From the NCBI GenBank assembly GCA_003155465.1, contig PMCR01000129.1, forward strand, positions 1 through 11,662: 11,662 bases of DNA, written 5' to 3'. The DNA comes from Myxococcales bacterium. GTDB lineage: Bacteria > Myxococcota > Polyangia > Fen-1088. A program made the position numbers and the translations under genes. Within the stretch, counting starts at the first letter, position 1, and each line of letters opens with the position of its first letter. Under the pieces are notes generated by a model that searched no databases, had not been told where the DNA came from, and saw only the letters and a list, made by a program, of their open reading frames with translations. Positions 11,109-11,662 of the stretch are shown here, in pieces.

Positions 11109-11662
11109 GGGCTCTTGCCGCTTTGACTGACAGCCCCCGGCCGAGCGTCCTCGACCGATCGGGACAGGGGGCCCAGCGTCGCGCCGTTCCACGCGGCCCG
11201 CACGCTCGCCACGTCAAAGCGCGTGGTCACGCCGTCGCGCAAGTTTTCGACGATCCTCTGGGTCAAGCCCGAGCACAGACGCCACGAATCCTTGTCCGAC
11301 AGCCCATGGATCAACTCGCGCAGAAAATCGATGGACAAGAAAGGCCCGAAGTGGACTTCCAAATCGCGCGTCCTGGGAATGGTGGCGCCCACCGGCAGCG
11401 ACTCATGGGTGCCGCGAATGTAGGCCGGCAGGACGCCCGCCTCCGCGCGCAGGGCGAGGTAGCCCAGGCTCGGCAAGAAATCCGCCATCACTCCTCCGCG
11501 AGCCCGCGTGCCCTCAGGAAACAGCATCAGGCTGCGGCCGCGGCGAAGCACGCCCTCTGCTATGGCCAGCGATTTGCGGACAGAGCCGCTGCGCTCCATG
11601 GGAACCAGATTGGTCAAGTTGGCAAAGTAGGCGCGGCGCCAGCGATTGGAGAAGAAATAGTC
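11105..11662 (-). CDS. PlsC-type lysophospholipid acyltransferase, C-terminal part (runs off right edge)
   Basis: At least 185 residues of an LPLAT/PlsC-family acyltransferase are present, in frame to the last base of the window. The visible part starts DYFFSNRWRRAYFANLTNLV. It contains the conserved block FPEGTR (visible residues 48-53), which binds the phosphate of the glycerolipid acceptor, and the later block with the conserved Pro (VLPAYIRGT). The catalytic H-x4-D block must lie upstream, outside the window. Typical PlsC proteins are 200-260 residues, but the missing part could also belong to a larger fusion, so its full size is unknown. The family transfers acyl chains to lysophosphatidic acid or related lipids at the inner membrane. 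The last ~50 residues (SWRLCSGLTQRIVENLRDGV to the end) form a helical tail. It overlaps the epimerase start by ATGA. Substrate is not determined. Confidence 0.88.
   Translation of the reverse strand, partial: DYFFSNRWRRAYFANLTNLVPMERSGSVRKSLAIAEGVLRRGRSLMLFPEGTRARGGVMADFLPSLGYLALRAEAGVLPAYIRGTHESLPVGATIPRTRDLEVHFGPFLSIDFLRELIHGLSDKDSWRLCSGLTQRIVENLRDGVTTRFDVASVRAAWNGATLGPLSRSVEDARPGAVSQSGKSP

Overview
The window looks like part of a chromosome from a Myxococcota (deltaproteobacterial) soil organism, most likely of the Polyangia / Sorangium-like kind. The reasons are its high-GC codon use, the many exported proteins with Pro-rich or Gly-Thr-rich linkers, Cys-rich lipoproteins with 'ADAG' linkers, a tail that matches the MYXO-CTERM sorting signal, and a GH44 glycanase lipoprotein. 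No rRNA, tRNA, CRISPR array or complete mobile element was seen.

Left edge (1-2700): the first 68 bases encode the N-terminus of CTP synthase (pyrG) on the minus strand. It has a perfect Shine-Dalgarno and a structured leader. Upstream on the same strand lie a predicted outer-membrane beta-barrel protein and a secreted coiled-coil protein. Both are preceded by the same octamer, GCTAATAT, 8-9 bases before the start codon. The barrel gene also has a site close to the Crp consensus at about -62.

Centre-left (2694-6213, plus strand): first comes a broken gene. It keeps only the end of a secreted-enzyme-like domain, a Gly/Thr-rich linker and a MYXO-CTERM tail, and it is split by a one-base frameshift in a GGGG run. 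A 250-base spacer with four hairpins follows. Then comes a two-gene unit: a TPR protein with a Pro-rich linker and two membrane segments, and a Cys-rich lipoprotein with an internal 228-base tandem duplication.

Centre (6279-7826): two divergent small exported proteins, a hypothetical protein (minus) and a glycine-zipper lipoprotein (plus), share a 123-base spacer with a sigma-54-like site. Next is the orphan C-terminal end of a class-V aminotransferase.

Centre-right (7827-10103, minus): a GH44 endoglucanase/xyloglucanase lipoprotein with an Asp/Ala-rich tail, preceded by a tiny remnant resembling the start of an integrase/transposase-type protein.

Right edge (10104-11662, minus): a PlsC-type acyltransferase (cut by the window end) overlaps by ATGA with an extended-SDR NAD(P)-dependent epimerase/reductase. 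This looks like a translationally coupled lipid-modifying pair.

Overall, conserved genes (pyrG at one end, the acyltransferase/epimerase pair at the other) flank a patchwork of surface proteins, polysaccharide-degrading functions and at least three broken gene fragments. I see no clear defence or other new multi-gene system. The least explained items are the TPR/Cys-rich lipoprotein pair and the barrel/coiled-coil pair with its shared promoter-like motif.
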